Source: a virus
IMG/VR virus record: IMGVR_UViG_3300047172_000109
Location: 1-53,684 of that record
Direction: 5' to 3' (one strand)
Length of the DNA stretch: 53,684 nucleotides
Shown here: positions 24,133-33,262 of the stretch, one piece after another
How positions within the stretch are numbered: position 1 is the stretch's first letter
Layout: each line of letters opens with the position of its first letter
Notes under the pieces: generated by a model
Seen by the model: only the letters and a program-made list of their open reading frames with translations
What the model was told of the DNA's origin: nothing
Database searches by the model: none
Translations under genes and position numbers: made by a program

Positions 24133-25982
24133 TGAGCGGTTTTAACTCCAATAGTGAAGCGCAGGTCAATGCGATCACCGCAAATATGGCCCCGCCACAG
24201 GCGCCTGTCGGTATGAGTGCTCAGGGGATTTTGAGCCTTGCTCAGGGTCTCAACTCAAACCAAAATTCCATCTTGCAGAACATTGGCTTGAGCCGAGACT
24301 TGCGGGCAAAGCAGGCTCTGGGCCAGGCCCTTGCCAATGAGACCAATCCCGATGGCTCTGTCAATATCCAAAATGTCATCGCGGCAAGCAAAAATAACCC
24401 TGATTTGGCCTATGGCCTCTCCAGCCTCATTCCTGAGTCCCAGCAGGCCAACGTTACTGCGCAGAACTTTCACCAGCTGGTTTATGACAATGCTGAGAAA
24501 CGCGCGGCGACTTTTGCCTCCACATTGCAGAGCCTTGAAGAAAACCCCAACCCGACGCAAAAAGATGTCCAAGACTCAGTAAAAGCGATTTTGGATCAAT
24601 ACCCTGATGATGGCATGATGCAAGGAGATGCCTTGAGATTTCTGCAGGGGGTCCCGCAAGGCGCCAGCGGAGATGCTTTGAAATTGTATATCCGCCCTTA
24701 TGCTACACAGGCGATGGGAGCGCTGCAGCAGTTGCAGACGCAGCTGGGGAGTACGGGGTTTGTCAACACCGGAGCAACCCAGCAACAAATTGCGCCCAAT
24801 GGGGTTACTGGACAGGTTGCGCCGACTGGTGTGGCCTTGGGCAACTCGATGAGTCCAGAGGCAGCAGGTGGTCTGGTGCAGATTACGCTTCCCAATGGGC
24901 AAAAACAGATGGTTACACAGGCACAGGCGGATCAGATGGCTGGGCAAGGCGGAGTGGTTGCACCAAGCCAGATGACGCCGGGTGCGCCAGCAGTACCGCC
25001 CGCTGGTGGAGTGGCGCCGCAGCCGGGAGATTTGGCTCCGCTTGTGGGTCCGTTGCCGCCCGGCGACGTTGTGCCCCAGGGGACACCTGTACCGCAAGGG
25101 TTTAATGTGAACAATCCGGCAAGTGTTGCAGCGACAGTGGCAGGGCAAGCCGCTGGGGGGCAAGCACCTGGGGCGCAAGCCTCTGCTGGTGGGGGGTCTA
25201 TTGGCTTTCCCGCAGCGCCTGCGCCAAACGCCCAGGCTGCCATTGATGCAAATGCAGGATCGCTTGGGAAGACCCTCAAAACCCTTAACAATAGCATCCC
25301 CGTCCAGCAAAAGGTCATGGATACGCAGCAAGAGGTCATGGATCTCTTGTCCACGGTCAAAACTGGCGGTGGGGCCTCGACACGCGCGGCTATTGCCCAG
25401 GATTTGCAAAAGATCACTGGTGGGGCGGTGCCGCAGAGCACTGTTGATGCGATTGCTGGTGGCGGGCAGGCGGCGACTCAGACGCTCATTAAACTCCTCA
25501 ATGCCAATGTGGTCAATCAATTCCAGGCTGCTGGTCTAGGCCATAATGATGAGTTTACGGCATTGGCTGGGGCCAATCCTGACATTGATAAGGTCGCTGG
25601 GGTTTTTGAAAACCTCTACAATACCCAGGCCAATAACTTGGCTTATGACCAGGCACAGCAGGCTTTCTATCAGGCCCATGCCAATGACCCTGGCAATGTG
25701 CCAGAAGCCTGGGGCAAGTACGCAGAGGCCAATAACCTCACTCCTAAAAACGCCGGCTCCTGGGCGAGCGTTAACTCTCCCACGAGCAAAATTGGCGGGG
25801 CGACGAGACTCCTCCAGCTGGCGCAGCAGGGCAACACCGGAGCGCAGGCGCTGATCAATGCCCTCAAGGCGCACCCTGATGTGGCGATCACCGCTGGCAA
25901 CGGAGCGACCTACAAATATGATCCCTCGATTGACCAAATTGTGGTGACTCCAGCGCAGAGCGCCCCGACGGGAGGACAATAA
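24132..25982 (+). CDS. Internal virion / ejection protein
   Basis: A 616-residue protein between gp7-like and transglycosylase-bearing proteins, overlapping both by one base. Helical N- and C-terminal parts flank a long low-complexity Pro/Gly/Ala/Gln region (about 250-380). Order and composition match the second ejection protein (P22 gp20 position), though I see no specific motif. Confidence 0.7.
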   Translation: MSGFNSNSEAQVNAITANMAPPQAPVGMSAQGILSLAQGLNSNQNSILQNIGLSRDLRAKQALGQALANETNPDGSVNIQNVIAASKNNPDLAYGLSSLIPESQQANVTAQNFHQLVYDNAEKRAATFASTLQSLEENPNPTQKDVQDSVKAILDQYPDDGMMQGDALRFLQGVPQGASGDALKLYIRPYATQAMGALQQLQTQLGSTGFVNTGATQQQIAPNGVTGQVAPTGVALGNSMSPEAAGGLVQITLPNGQKQMVTQAQADQMAGQGGVVAPSQMTPGAPAVPPAGGVAPQPGDLAPLVGPLPPGDVVPQGTPVPQGFNVNNPASVAATVAGQAAGGQAPGAQASAGGGSIGFPAAPAPNAQAAIDANAGSLGKTLKTLNNSIPVQQKVMDTQQEVMDLLSTVKTGGGASTRAAIAQDLQKITGGAVPQSTVDAIAGGGQAATQTLIKLLNANVVNQFQAAGLGHNDEFTALAGANPDIDKVAGVFENLYNTQANNLAYDQAQQAFYQAHANDPGNVPEAWGKYAEANNLTPKNAGSWASVNSPTSKIGGATRLLQLAQQGNTGAQALINALKAHPDVAITAGNGATYKYDPSIDQIVVTPAQSAPTGGQ

Positions 25983-28450
25983 TGGCTGACCCTATGCAAA
26001 GCGCCCCGGCGCAGCTTCCGACACTGGTAGTGACGCCACAGGCGGCAAGTGCGCCTGATCCTAATGACTTTTCATTTACCCTTCCTAGTGGAGTGCCTAA
26101 CGGCTCACCGGCGGCCCAGGGTGCCCCCGCGGTGGCACTTTCTACCACAGCCAGTGGTGCGGCTCAGGCTCAGGCAAGTGGCGGGGCCGATGGCAATGAC
26201 TTCTCGTTTGAGCCTCCTGATCCGATTGATACCTCAAAGTGGGATGCTACCATCAAACCCTACGCGCCGATTATCCAGGCCGCGGCGGAGAAGTATGGCA
26301 TCCCTCCGCAGTTGGTGGCGGGCGTGATACGCACGGAGAGCAATGGCAATGCCAAGGCTGTTAGCCCTACCGGGGCGCAGGGGCTTATGCAAATTGAGCC
26401 TGATACGGGTAAAGGTTTGGGCTTGCAGAAGCCTTTTGATCCTGCTGATAATATCGACAAGGGTACGGCGTATCTGGCGCAGATGTACCAGAAGTTTGGG
26501 AACTGGAATGACGCGCTGCGGGCATATAATGAGGGACCGCATACAGTAGCAAGTGACTTGGCAAGTGACTTGGGAAACATCACTGGTTTCCATACCCCGG
26601 CATACACTGAGTACCCCACCCAGGTTCTTGCTCACTACCAGCAATATGGAGGGGACCTTAAAAACATCAAGGTTGATCCTGGGAGCTTGGCCGAGAGCTT
26701 TGCCAATGGTGCGACTCTTGGCTTCCTTCCGCAGATCAAGTCCGGGATTGATGCTGGGGTTGGGACTTTGTTTGGGCAGCCTTTTGGCCAGACCTATGCC
26801 AAGGACATGAACGAGCCGACTCTGGGTGGAGAGGTCACTGGTGAAAATCAGGAGCCGGGGATCTTCGATCAGGGGCTTAATGCCTTTGCCAAAAATCATC
26901 CAGTTGAGAATGCCCTGGGGCAGTTTGCTGGTAGCCTTATCCCCTCGAGCCTCGCTGGGGGGCTTGTTGGCTCGTTGGGGGCCAAGGCGGGACTTGGGGC
27001 TGTGACCGGCGGCCCTACCAGCGGGATTACAAACCCGTTGTTAAGATTTTTGGCGCGTTCTACTGGTGGGGCGGTGCAGGGTGGTACAGCGGCAGCGGTG
27101 ACTTCCCCACTTAATAACCAGGAAAGCCCCGGTACACAGGCGGAACTTGGTGCTGGCACAGGGGCGCTGATGTCGGGAGTCTTGGGCCCGGCTGCTGGGG
27201 GCGCCTATGGTGCCCTCAAAAACTCCATCTACCATGTGCCGAATATGGGCGGGGCGGTAGGCCCTGCCACCGCAGCCCTGGCCAAGATTGCTGAAGACAA
27301 ACATGGCATACCTTTAACTGCAGGAAACATTGCAGGCTACCAAGCCTCGAGTCCTGAACAAAATGAGGCTTTTACCGCGGCGCAACTTAAACTTCTTGGC
27401 TATAATAAAACTCAGCCAAACCTGCCTGTTGGAGAGCGTACTGCAATCCTCAATGATAAAGGGCAAGCGGTGGCCAAGGCTGCAGCAGCGGTTCCGATTG
27501 ATTATTCTGGGCCAAACGCAGTTCAACTAAAAACCGACTTGAGTGATATTTATTCAGGGTTTAAACATCTTGATGAGGCCGACCCTAACGATCAATCAGT
27601 ACCCGCGGTAAGGCGCTCTGTGGGTCGGGAGAGGGTCAAACAAGTCGAAGATCAACTCGATGCGGTTGCTGCCCACAACAAGCTAAACAATGGCTCCGCC
27701 TCGATCCCTGGAGGTATTATCAGTGATATGCTCGCAATGCCCTCCAAGGAGTCCTCTGGCGGTGTGGTTGGGAGGCTTTTGGCCTCAGCCAATCCAGAGG
27801 CTCGGCGTATGGGGCAACTTTTGCAAACGGCCCTCACCAACGCCCAGGTGCGGAGCGGGGCGGGCAGCGCGGCCTTGGATAATCTCACGAATGCTAAAGC
27901 GGAATATAAGATGGCTAATGTGGTGGCCAAAGCGGCAGCAGAAGATCCTCTCACTGGAACCATCTCACCCCAAGCGTTTCTCAAACACTACTATGACTCG
28001 ACGGGGGACGCTGATGTAAAATTTACACCCCGGCAGCAGGAACTCGCCACGATTGCTGAGACATTCCTGACGGGGAAGAAGAACCCCGCCCCGCAGAGCA
28101 TCCCAAGTCATCTTCGAGAGGACTCGTTGATTGGCGGCCCAGCTACTGCGTTGGCACACTATGCCGGTGGGGGGCCTATTTTGACCGGAGGGATTGGCTT
28201 GGCTGCTGCGGGAAAAGCTGCTTACGATACCTTGCTGCCTCAATTTGAGAAAACTCAAATGTATAAGCAAAATCTTTTGAGCAAGCTGGCGGGCGGGCCA
28301 ACCTCGTTGCGCCCTGGGGGCCTTAATCATCCCTTACCGGATATGAGAAATGCCTTGGCACAGGCGCTGGCCTCCGGCGTAAGCCAGGCTGCTGGCCCTA
28401 GTTCTCCAAATCTTCTGCAACAGTATTTTGCTGGTGGGGGCGGTTCTTGA
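25982..28450 (+). CDS. Internal virion protein with lytic transglycosylase domain
   Basis: An 822-residue protein, the last of the late unit. Residues 92-190 are an SLT domain: IIQAAAEKYGIPPQLVAGVI, catalytic Glu in RTESNG (E119), GAQGLMQIEP, then LRAYNEGP. It cuts peptidoglycan locally during DNA entry, like P22 gp16 or T7 gp16. A short motif NDFSF occurs twice before it (28-32 and 72-76). DNA at 26551-26574 holds two tandem 12-bp GCAAGTGACTTG repeats. The rest is Gly-rich and helical with possible membrane segments. Confidence 0.85.
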   Translation: MADPMQSAPAQLPTLVVTPQAASAPDPNDFSFTLPSGVPNGSPAAQGAPAVALSTTASGAAQAQASGGADGNDFSFEPPDPIDTSKWDATIKPYAPIIQAAAEKYGIPPQLVAGVIRTESNGNAKAVSPTGAQGLMQIEPDTGKGLGLQKPFDPADNIDKGTAYLAQMYQKFGNWNDALRAYNEGPHTVASDLASDLGNITGFHTPAYTEYPTQVLAHYQQYGGDLKNIKVDPGSLAESFANGATLGFLPQIKSGIDAGVGTLFGQPFGQTYAKDMNEPTLGGEVTGENQEPGIFDQGLNAFAKNHPVENALGQFAGSLIPSSLAGGLVGSLGAKAGLGAVTGGPTSGITNPLLRFLARSTGGAVQGGTAAAVTSPLNNQESPGTQAELGAGTGALMSGVLGPAAGGAYGALKNSIYHVPNMGGAVGPATAALAKIAEDKHGIPLTAGNIAGYQASSPEQNEAFTAAQLKLLGYNKTQPNLPVGERTAILNDKGQAVAKAAAAVPIDYSGPNAVQLKTDLSDIYSGFKHLDEADPNDQSVPAVRRSVGRERVKQVEDQLDAVAAHNKLNNGSASIPGGIISDMLAMPSKESSGGVVGRLLASANPEARRMGQLLQTALTNAQVRSGAGSAALDNLTNAKAEYKMANVVAKAAAEDPLTGTISPQAFLKHYYDSTGDADVKFTPRQQELATIAETFLTGKKNPAPQSIPSHLREDSLIGGPATALAHYAGGGPILTGGIGLAAAGKAAYDTLLPQFEKTQMYKQNLLSKLAGGPTSLRPGGLNHPLPDMRNALAQALASGVSQAAGPSSPNLLQQYFAGGGGS

Positions 28451-28556
28451 ACGTCTTCCTGGCCCATTTTTCCCGCTGGCGAGACTCGTAATCCTCGTTC
28501 CAACAGCCAGAAATGATAGAATAAAAGAACACGCAGGCGAAAAAGAATGCTAACAT
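28398..28556 (-). CDS. Small single-pass membrane protein (tentative)
   Basis: A 52-residue product starting MLAFFFACVFFYSIISGCW, one transmembrane helix, followed by a highly charged tail (NEDYESRQREKWARK). AAGGAG lies about 9 bases before the ATG, inside the hairpin that terminates the opposite strand, so the site would be occluded in longer transcripts. It overlaps the convergent gene by 53 bp. The protein-like composition and ribosome site support it; no homologue recognised. Confidence 0.4.
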   Translation of the reverse strand: MLAFFFACVFFYSIISGCWNEDYESRQREKWARKTFKNRPHQQNTVAEDLEN

Positions 28557-28558
28557 TG

Positions 28559-28597
28559 TGCCAAGCTCCTTGTTATTTAGGGAGCTTGGCATTTTTT
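28559..28597 (+). terminator. Rho-independent terminator of the late unit
   Basis: TGCCAAGCTCC (28559-28569), an 11-nt loop, GGAGCTTGGCA (28581-28591) and six T. A perfect 11-bp stem 109 bp beyond the last late gene. On the minus strand the same arm contains the ribosome site of the small gene at 28398-28556. Confidence 0.92.
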
Positions 28598-28852
28598 CGT
28601 GGCGTTGTCAAGTCTGGTGCTGGAATGCTGTTGTTTGCCGTTCGGCGGGCGGGAAATGACCGTGCGGCATGGGGGCAATATGACGGAAATCGTTGACGTG
28701 GCGGGGCGTGGCATGGGTGCCGGTGTGGGGTGGGGTGGCAATACCGCCGGATCGGGCGCGCCGTTGTGTGGCCATCCTATGCGCCGTTGCGTTTGCGTAA
28801 TGGTCACACCATAGACAATCTACAGTGGGACCAGGGGCGCAAGTGCGCCCTC
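28598..28852. other. Convergent intergenic region
   Basis: No credible gene. It is G-rich on the plus strand, and short ORFs in several frames have no ribosome sites. It holds the 35-bp palindrome at 28800-28834 and the GGGCGC-AAGT-GCGCCC hairpin, which probably end the minus-strand replication transcript. Confidence 0.6.
28800..28834. repeat. 35-bp palindromic element, copy D (end of the replication operon)
   Basis: Same orientation as the copy at 10254, core TAGACAATCTA, arm end GTGGGACCAG. It lies 19 bp beyond the stop of the last minus-strand gene (28853). A perfect hairpin GGGCGC-AAGT-GCGCCC follows at about 28836-28849. Confidence 0.85.
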
Positions 28853-30049
28853 TCATTCCACCCCATGCTCGTTGCTTGGCCGAGGTATCCAGGCGGTGCT
28901 CCCGGCGCTGCGCGTGATGATATTGGCCTTCTCGGCCATCTCAACAACTTTGCCGATCTTATCGGCGGGCAAGCGAGTGGAAAGAAAATGAATGACTCTA
29001 CTCTCGTGAATGGGCTGTTTGTCTTTGACCCAGAGCTTCCACATGAAGAAGTGCATTTCTTGCATGACCTGAGAGTCACTCTTTTGGGTCATATCGCGGA
29101 AGATGTCTGGCATGACCTCCTCAGCCTGGAGTAACCACGCTAGGGCTGTTCTTACATCCTCAACCTCGATTGTGGGTTTGCCTTGGCGACTCACCGCGGC
29201 GACCATTGAGAGCTTGAGAATGTGTAGGGTTCGCCTTGAGGCATAGTTGGTGAGTTTGGAGTGGTCGGGAACAGGCTCTTGGCCGGAGTCGATCCAGGCC
29301 TCGAGGAGGGCTTCGGCCTCTTTGGACCAAGTAGCCTGGCCAAACAAAGTGGAGAGGTGCGTGAGCTGGGAGATGAGTTTCTTGCGGAGGTCTAGCCTTG
29401 GATCCTTAGTGCCATCACCAAATAGCCTGACCCTGGGGGCGCTGCCAGCATAGATCATTATGAGCCGGGAGGTAAAGCCCTGGCTCCACGCCACCTCTGG
29501 CATAAAGGTTGATAAAAACCCTGGTTGGGTTCCGGCGATCATATTGAGCTGAGGGTTTACGATGTCAACCTGTTTGGCGAGGGAGCGGCGGTTCTCGCCA
29601 TAGCGAGGGGGATTATCGTAGATATAGGTAAGGACGGAGAGGAACTCCAGATCATGCTCTGGGATCATGACACCAAATTCACTTGCTACCGCTAGGAGCG
29701 AATGGTACTCGATAAGTTGGCCCTTTACGAGACGCTTTCCATCGGCGGCCTCGATGCAATCAATGAGGCTTGCCTTGGTTGCATTGCTGGGGGCGATGTG
29801 GAATTTTTTCGTTGAGTACCAAAGATCTTCGACGAAGGCTAGGGCCTGACTTTTGCCAACAGCAGGCGGGGCCACCAGCAATACATACAAGTTGGGATAA
29901 AGTACACTCCTGGCGGTCTCGGACCACACGCGGCGCTCAAGTGCTCCCGCTACCAATGAGATCCCTGCCCAGAGACGAAAGATTTCTGGAGAGGGTATCC
30001 CCTTAGTATAGGCCATGAAATTGTCGATAAGGTCAGTCCAGTCGTCCAC
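28853..30049 (-). CDS. DUF3987-like ATPase, putative replicative helicase
   Basis: A 398-residue protein. The Walker A motif is APPAVGKS (60-67), with LIEYHSLLAVASEFG as probable Walker B region and a conserved AGTQPGFLSTF segment. The C-terminal 100 residues look like winged-helix folds (MHFFMWKLWVKDKQ; IHFLSTRLPADKIGKV). DUF3987 proteins are phage primase-helicase type ATPases; no primase domain is visible here. GTG start with a weak ribosome site, just downstream of the polymerase gene. Confidence 0.75.
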   Translation of the reverse strand: MDDWTDLIDNFMAYTKGIPSPEIFRLWAGISLVAGALERRVWSETARSVLYPNLYVLLVAPPAVGKSQALAFVEDLWYSTKKFHIAPSNATKASLIDCIEAADGKRLVKGQLIEYHSLLAVASEFGVMIPEHDLEFLSVLTYIYDNPPRYGENRRSLAKQVDIVNPQLNMIAGTQPGFLSTFMPEVAWSQGFTSRLIMIYAGSAPRVRLFGDGTKDPRLDLRKKLISQLTHLSTLFGQATWSKEAEALLEAWIDSGQEPVPDHSKLTNYASRRTLHILKLSMVAAVSRQGKPTIEVEDVRTALAWLLQAEEVMPDIFRDMTQKSDSQVMQEMHFFMWKLWVKDKQPIHESRVIHFLSTRLPADKIGKVVEMAEKANIITRSAGSTAWIPRPSNEHGVE

Positions 30050-30076
30050 TCGAGCGCAGCCCTTATTTTGTCTTGG

Positions 30077-31564
30077 TTAGGAAAAAACTTTATTAAGGCC
30101 TGTGCGTCGTTCGCGATGGTCCTCTCCTTTCCATTTCATCAAACCATCGGGGTTTTTGTTGGGATCAAAGTTGGCCCAATTCCAGCCAACCTTGGCCTCG
30201 CCTGGGACTACGAGGGTGCGGCCCTTGGCAGATATGTCAACTCTCATGCACTCCAGGGCCTGAGCGATGATGGCCCCGGTCGGTTCGCTCTGGTGGAATT
30301 GGAAAGTCACCGAGTCATGAGTTTGGGCCAACAGTTGAACGGTTTTGCCAAGGGTTTTCCATATTTTCCAAAGTCCCAGGTTTGTCCTATCGGCTGTAGA
30401 ACTCTGGGGGGAGTAGGCTATTGCCTCGCGCAAAGTGGTGTCGTCATTGACACGGCCAAAGAAGTGCCTTTTGCGTTCAAAAGGCGTCACAAGGTAGCCT
30501 AGGGTTTGAATTTGCTGTGCGATCCATTTGTGCCAACGAGGGATGCCAGGGTAGGCTTTGAAATAGGCGCTTTGGAAATCTTCCATGAGCTTGACGGGGA
30601 CCTTGAGGTGACGCGCCATTGTGAAGGGTTTGCCGTAGTAGTTTGAACCGTGGCCTCCACGTTTGCTCATATCGCGCCGGGAGTATTCTCGGTAGAATTG
30701 GCTGTCGGCAAGGGCTCGGTCCCCTTTAGCATCACCGGGCCAGGGCAAGTTGGGCCAAATGAGTTTGGCCGTAGTGGTGTGCAAGTCCCCGGCATAGCAG
30801 GCATCAAGGTAGGTCCAATCGTCAAAAAGAGTCCCGCAGAGCCAACCAACCTCGCGGCTCTCAGCTTGCTCAAGATCAATGACGCAGAGCTTGTATTCCG
30901 GGTCGGCGATAAAAATGCGCCGAAGGCCCGGTGCTATGTTCTGGAGATTTGAGCCCGTGCCGTCGGCAGAGGCACTGCTGCTCCAGCGCCCGGTTTCAGT
31001 ACCAGCAATGTTATAGCTCGTTCGCATCCGGCCATCAGCCGAGACCTCAGTTTCAATGACCGAGAGTTGCTTAGCGAGATCCCTGTATGCAAGGACTGTC
31101 GAGATGATGGGCCTGGCATAATAATGGAGTTCGAGCTTCTCGAGGGCATCACGATTTGTTGAAAGCTTTCGTTCGCCTTTTGCCGAGGCATATTGCTTGG
31201 GCAAGCCCATAACCTCGTAGAGAAAGGTCTTCATTTGCTGGGGTGATCTGGGATTGAGGCCCTTGTCCCAGACAGCCTTGGCAAAACGATCGAGCAGAGC
31301 TAAGAGTTTCTCCATGTCCCCCTTGAGGCGCTGGGCAAACGCTCTTCGCTCGGTCTCGTCAATGGCAAAGCCCCTTTGCATGATTTCCAAAACCGGGGCC
31401 TGAAGGGCAAGAGCAAACCTATATGAGATAGGCTCTTGGTTGTATGTGCGTTTTAGCTCCTCATAAATCTCCAATGTAAGCATACAATCTAAGCCATTGT
31501 AGATTTGGTGGTTCTCGCGAAGGACCTGGTCCTGCACCAACTCATGGGTGAAGAAGTCAGTCAT
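30077..31564 (-). CDS. Family A DNA polymerase, polymerase chain
   Basis: A 495-residue protein. It has T.TGRWSSS and NLQNIAPGLRRIF (189-217), motif A VIDLEQAESREV (D230), motif B RRDMSKRGGHGSNYYGKP (297-313) and motif C THDSVTF (H416, D417, S418; most relatives have HDE). The first 35 residues contain YNGLDCMLT, which is exonuclease motif III, while motifs I and II are on the separate protein at 32222-33262. A good promoter (31598-31626) and AGGAG site show it is expressed as its own chain. It replicates the phage genome. Confidence 0.9.
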   Translation of the reverse strand: MTDFFTHELVQDQVLRENHQIYNGLDCMLTLEIYEELKRTYNQEPISYRFALALQAPVLEIMQRGFAIDETERRAFAQRLKGDMEKLLALLDRFAKAVWDKGLNPRSPQQMKTFLYEVMGLPKQYASAKGERKLSTNRDALEKLELHYYARPIISTVLAYRDLAKQLSVIETEVSADGRMRTSYNIAGTETGRWSSSASADGTGSNLQNIAPGLRRIFIADPEYKLCVIDLEQAESREVGWLCGTLFDDWTYLDACYAGDLHTTTAKLIWPNLPWPGDAKGDRALADSQFYREYSRRDMSKRGGHGSNYYGKPFTMARHLKVPVKLMEDFQSAYFKAYPGIPRWHKWIAQQIQTLGYLVTPFERKRHFFGRVNDDTTLREAIAYSPQSSTADRTNLGLWKIWKTLGKTVQLLAQTHDSVTFQFHQSEPTGAIIAQALECMRVDISAKGRTLVVPGEAKVGWNWANFDPNKNPDGLMKWKGEDHRERRTGLNKVFS

Positions 31565-31591
31565 GGAAATTGCTCCTGGAGGGGCTCTGAG

Positions 31592-31924
31592 TCAGCAATG
31601 ATACAACCTCCTAAAGACAATGTCAATACCCAAACTTTGAGCATGGTCCATCCCAAGTTTCATGCCGGGGCTTATCCCCAAATCAGTGTAAACTGCCAGG
31701 AGTTGGCACTTGGCACGAAAGGCCGAGGCGCACTTGAGCCCAAGCAGGCGTTGATCGTATTTTGTATCGTCGAGAACCTGGGTATAGAGAAGATGGCTTG
31801 CAAAGGGGGCTTCGCCTTTGACGATACTATCGAGGAGGGCCTCTAGCGCGTAACGGGAGTTTTTCTCAATGTCTCCTGCGTAAGGGGACTCGATGAATAC
31901 AAGTTTAGGTAACTCTTGGTCCAT
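31592..31924 (-). CDS. DUF7768-like protein (deoxyribosyltransferase-like fold)
   Basis: A 110-residue protein; ATG 31924 is chosen because GGGAG lies 7 bases upstream and the product begins MDQELPKLVFIESPYAGDIE. The pattern FIESPYAGD..KN..YA, APFASHLLYTQ and VYTDLGISPGM matches short phage proteins related to nucleoside 2-deoxyribosyltransferases. A role in nucleotide metabolism or modification is likely but unproven. It lies between the two polymerase-related chains. Confidence 0.75.
   Translation of the reverse strand: MDQELPKLVFIESPYAGDIEKNSRYALEALLDSIVKGEAPFASHLLYTQVLDDTKYDQRLLGLKCASAFRAKCQLLAVYTDLGISPGMKLGMDHAQSLGIDIVFRRLYHC
31598..31626 (-). promoter_or_regulatory. Sigma70-like promoter of the polymerase gene
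   Basis: On the minus strand TTGACA, a 17-bp spacer and TATCAT, lying in the last codons of the upstream gene and about 35-60 bp before the polymerase ATG. This is one of the best promoter matches in the window. Confidence 0.75.
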
Positions 31925-32207
31925 TTTTGGGCTCCCTTTTATGCTGGCCATGTTTGCGGAGATGATACCAGTAGTTGTAGCAGGACTTGCATAAGCCACG
32001 TACTTTGGCAGGGACTTTTTCATCTCCGTGGTTTGGGCATAGCTTGACCAATGCTTTTGGATTGGTCTCGGTGGAATAAATTCCTCTTAGGCGTTCGCGC
32101 TCGTAGTGATTTGTGCAGAGTCCTCGAACTCGAACAAACTTTGAGCAGCCCTCTACTGAGCAAAGATCCCCCTTGGTAACTTTGCGGGGTGGAAGTGGTT
32201 CATTCAT
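31905..32207 (-). CDS. Zinc-binding protein with duplicated Cys/His modules
   Basis: A 100-residue basic protein. CSVEGCSKFVRVRGLCTNHY and CPNHGDEKVPAKVRGLCKSC are two related four-ligand modules, each ending RGLC..(C/H)Y, like the zinc-binding part of phage HNH proteins. No HNH catalytic core is present, so I would not call it an endonuclease. GGAGG ribosome site 14 bp after the exonuclease gene. Confidence 0.7.
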   Translation of the reverse strand: MNEPLPPRKVTKGDLCSVEGCSKFVRVRGLCTNHYERERLRGIYSTETNPKALVKLCPNHGDEKVPAKVRGLCKSCYNYWYHLRKHGQHKREPKNGPRVT

Positions 32208-32221
32208 TGGTTTGAACCTCC

Positions 32222-33262
32222 TTATTCATCGGCTTTGACCGTGTCTTGCTTGGCGGTACGCATGAGCTTCCATGCAGGTTCATCGGTATAGATGCTCCCA
32301 AGAAAGCCAAGGCCCTTTTGAAGTTCTGGAAAAAGGGCGTGGTGCAAGAGCATAGTGTCGGCCGCACAGTTCCTGGGCCTAATGCCCATCTTGCAAATAT
32401 ATTGCAAATCATAAAGCCCATTTTGAAATAGCTTTAGCATAGGCTTCTCGAGCATCTCTTTGATGAGGGTCCAAACCTTGGCCTCGGTCTCCACGTTTGG
32501 CCAATAGCTTTCCCAAGAGTTACTAATTACCAGGGGCACAACCAAGCCATAGTTGCGCCGCGCGGCGAAGCCAATTTCAGTGATGGTCCCGCGTGCGGTT
32601 TCAATATCAACGCTCAAAATCGAATGGTCTTGGGAGCAAAAATTCCTAACCTCATCAAATGTTGGGTTGACCGTCACGGTGCGTTCTGGACGCCTTACAT
32701 CGGGAAAGGCTCGCTCTCGCGATGCTTTCATAAAATCCGCGATGACGATAGGGCGTAAGGCCCACTGGCGAAGCACAGCCGCCGGGTGATAGGTGGGGAG
32801 AACCTTGAAGCCCCTTGAGTCATACCTTACGGCACCGCGGAGAGACCCAATTTTGGCAGTACCCAAAACAGCCCAACAAGCAGTATTGCCCAGAGCAATG
32901 ATGAGATTAGGGCGAACAAGAGAAAGCAAAGAGCGAAGTCTTTCCAACTCGGGTAGATGGCATTCTTTGATATATTTTCCGAGTCGGAGTGGTGGCTCCG
33001 CCACTCCTCCCAATCCTGCGGCGGTTTTTGCATCAAAGTACTCCTCTATGTTGTTTCCCGGTGGTCGAGAGTTGAATACATTGCATAGGAGACAATCGCG
33101 CCGCAAGATACCTCCTTCGGAGAGCATTTGCGTTAGTTCTTGGCCGGAGGCGCCTTGGAAGGGCAGTCCGGTGAGTTCCTCCTGTTGGCCCCAGGCCTCG
33201 CCGACAATGACGACTCGAGCGTTGTGGGGGCCTTGGGTGTGGGCAAAGAGAGACTCATTCAT
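32222..33262 (-). CDS. Uracil-DNA glycosylase (family 4-like) fused to polymerase 3'-5' exonuclease domain
   Basis: A 346-residue fusion. Residues 15-185 resemble family 4/5 uracil-DNA glycosylases: VIVGEAWGQQEELTGLPFQG, Cys pairs (CLLCNVFNSRPPGN) fitting a 4Fe-4S cluster, and LPTYHPAAVLR. Residues 215-340 are the DnaQ-like domain of family A polymerases: SVDIETARGTITEIGF (D219, E221) and FQNGLYDLQYI (N281, D285), ending KGLGFLGSIYTDEPAWKLM. Exonuclease motif III is absent and lies on the polymerase chain. The fusion links uracil removal with proofreading. It overlaps the upstream gene by 4 bp. Confidence 0.85.
   Translation of the reverse strand: MNESLFAHTQGPHNARVVIVGEAWGQQEELTGLPFQGASGQELTQMLSEGGILRRDCLLCNVFNSRPPGNNIEEYFDAKTAAGLGGVAEPPLRLGKYIKECHLPELERLRSLLSLVRPNLIIALGNTACWAVLGTAKIGSLRGAVRYDSRGFKVLPTYHPAAVLRQWALRPIVIADFMKASRERAFPDVRRPERTVTVNPTFDEVRNFCSQDHSILSVDIETARGTITEIGFAARRNYGLVVPLVISNSWESYWPNVETEAKVWTLIKEMLEKPMLKLFQNGLYDLQYICKMGIRPRNCAADTMLLHHALFPELQKGLGFLGSIYTDEPAWKLMRTAKQDTVKADE

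Noticed and set aside
28577-28856. Minus-strand ORFs in the convergent region
   Set aside because: Rich in His/Pro/Arg/Thr, no ribosome sites, overlap the palindrome and terminator.
31592-32207. Group I intron in the polymerase gene
   Set aside because: The interrupting genes are ordinary phage genes with their own ribosome sites, the polymerase chain has a good promoter and AGGAG, and I see no intron core elements. Gene fission is simpler.
31905-32207. HNH homing endonuclease
   Set aside because: Only zinc-binding modules are present; no HNH catalytic residues.
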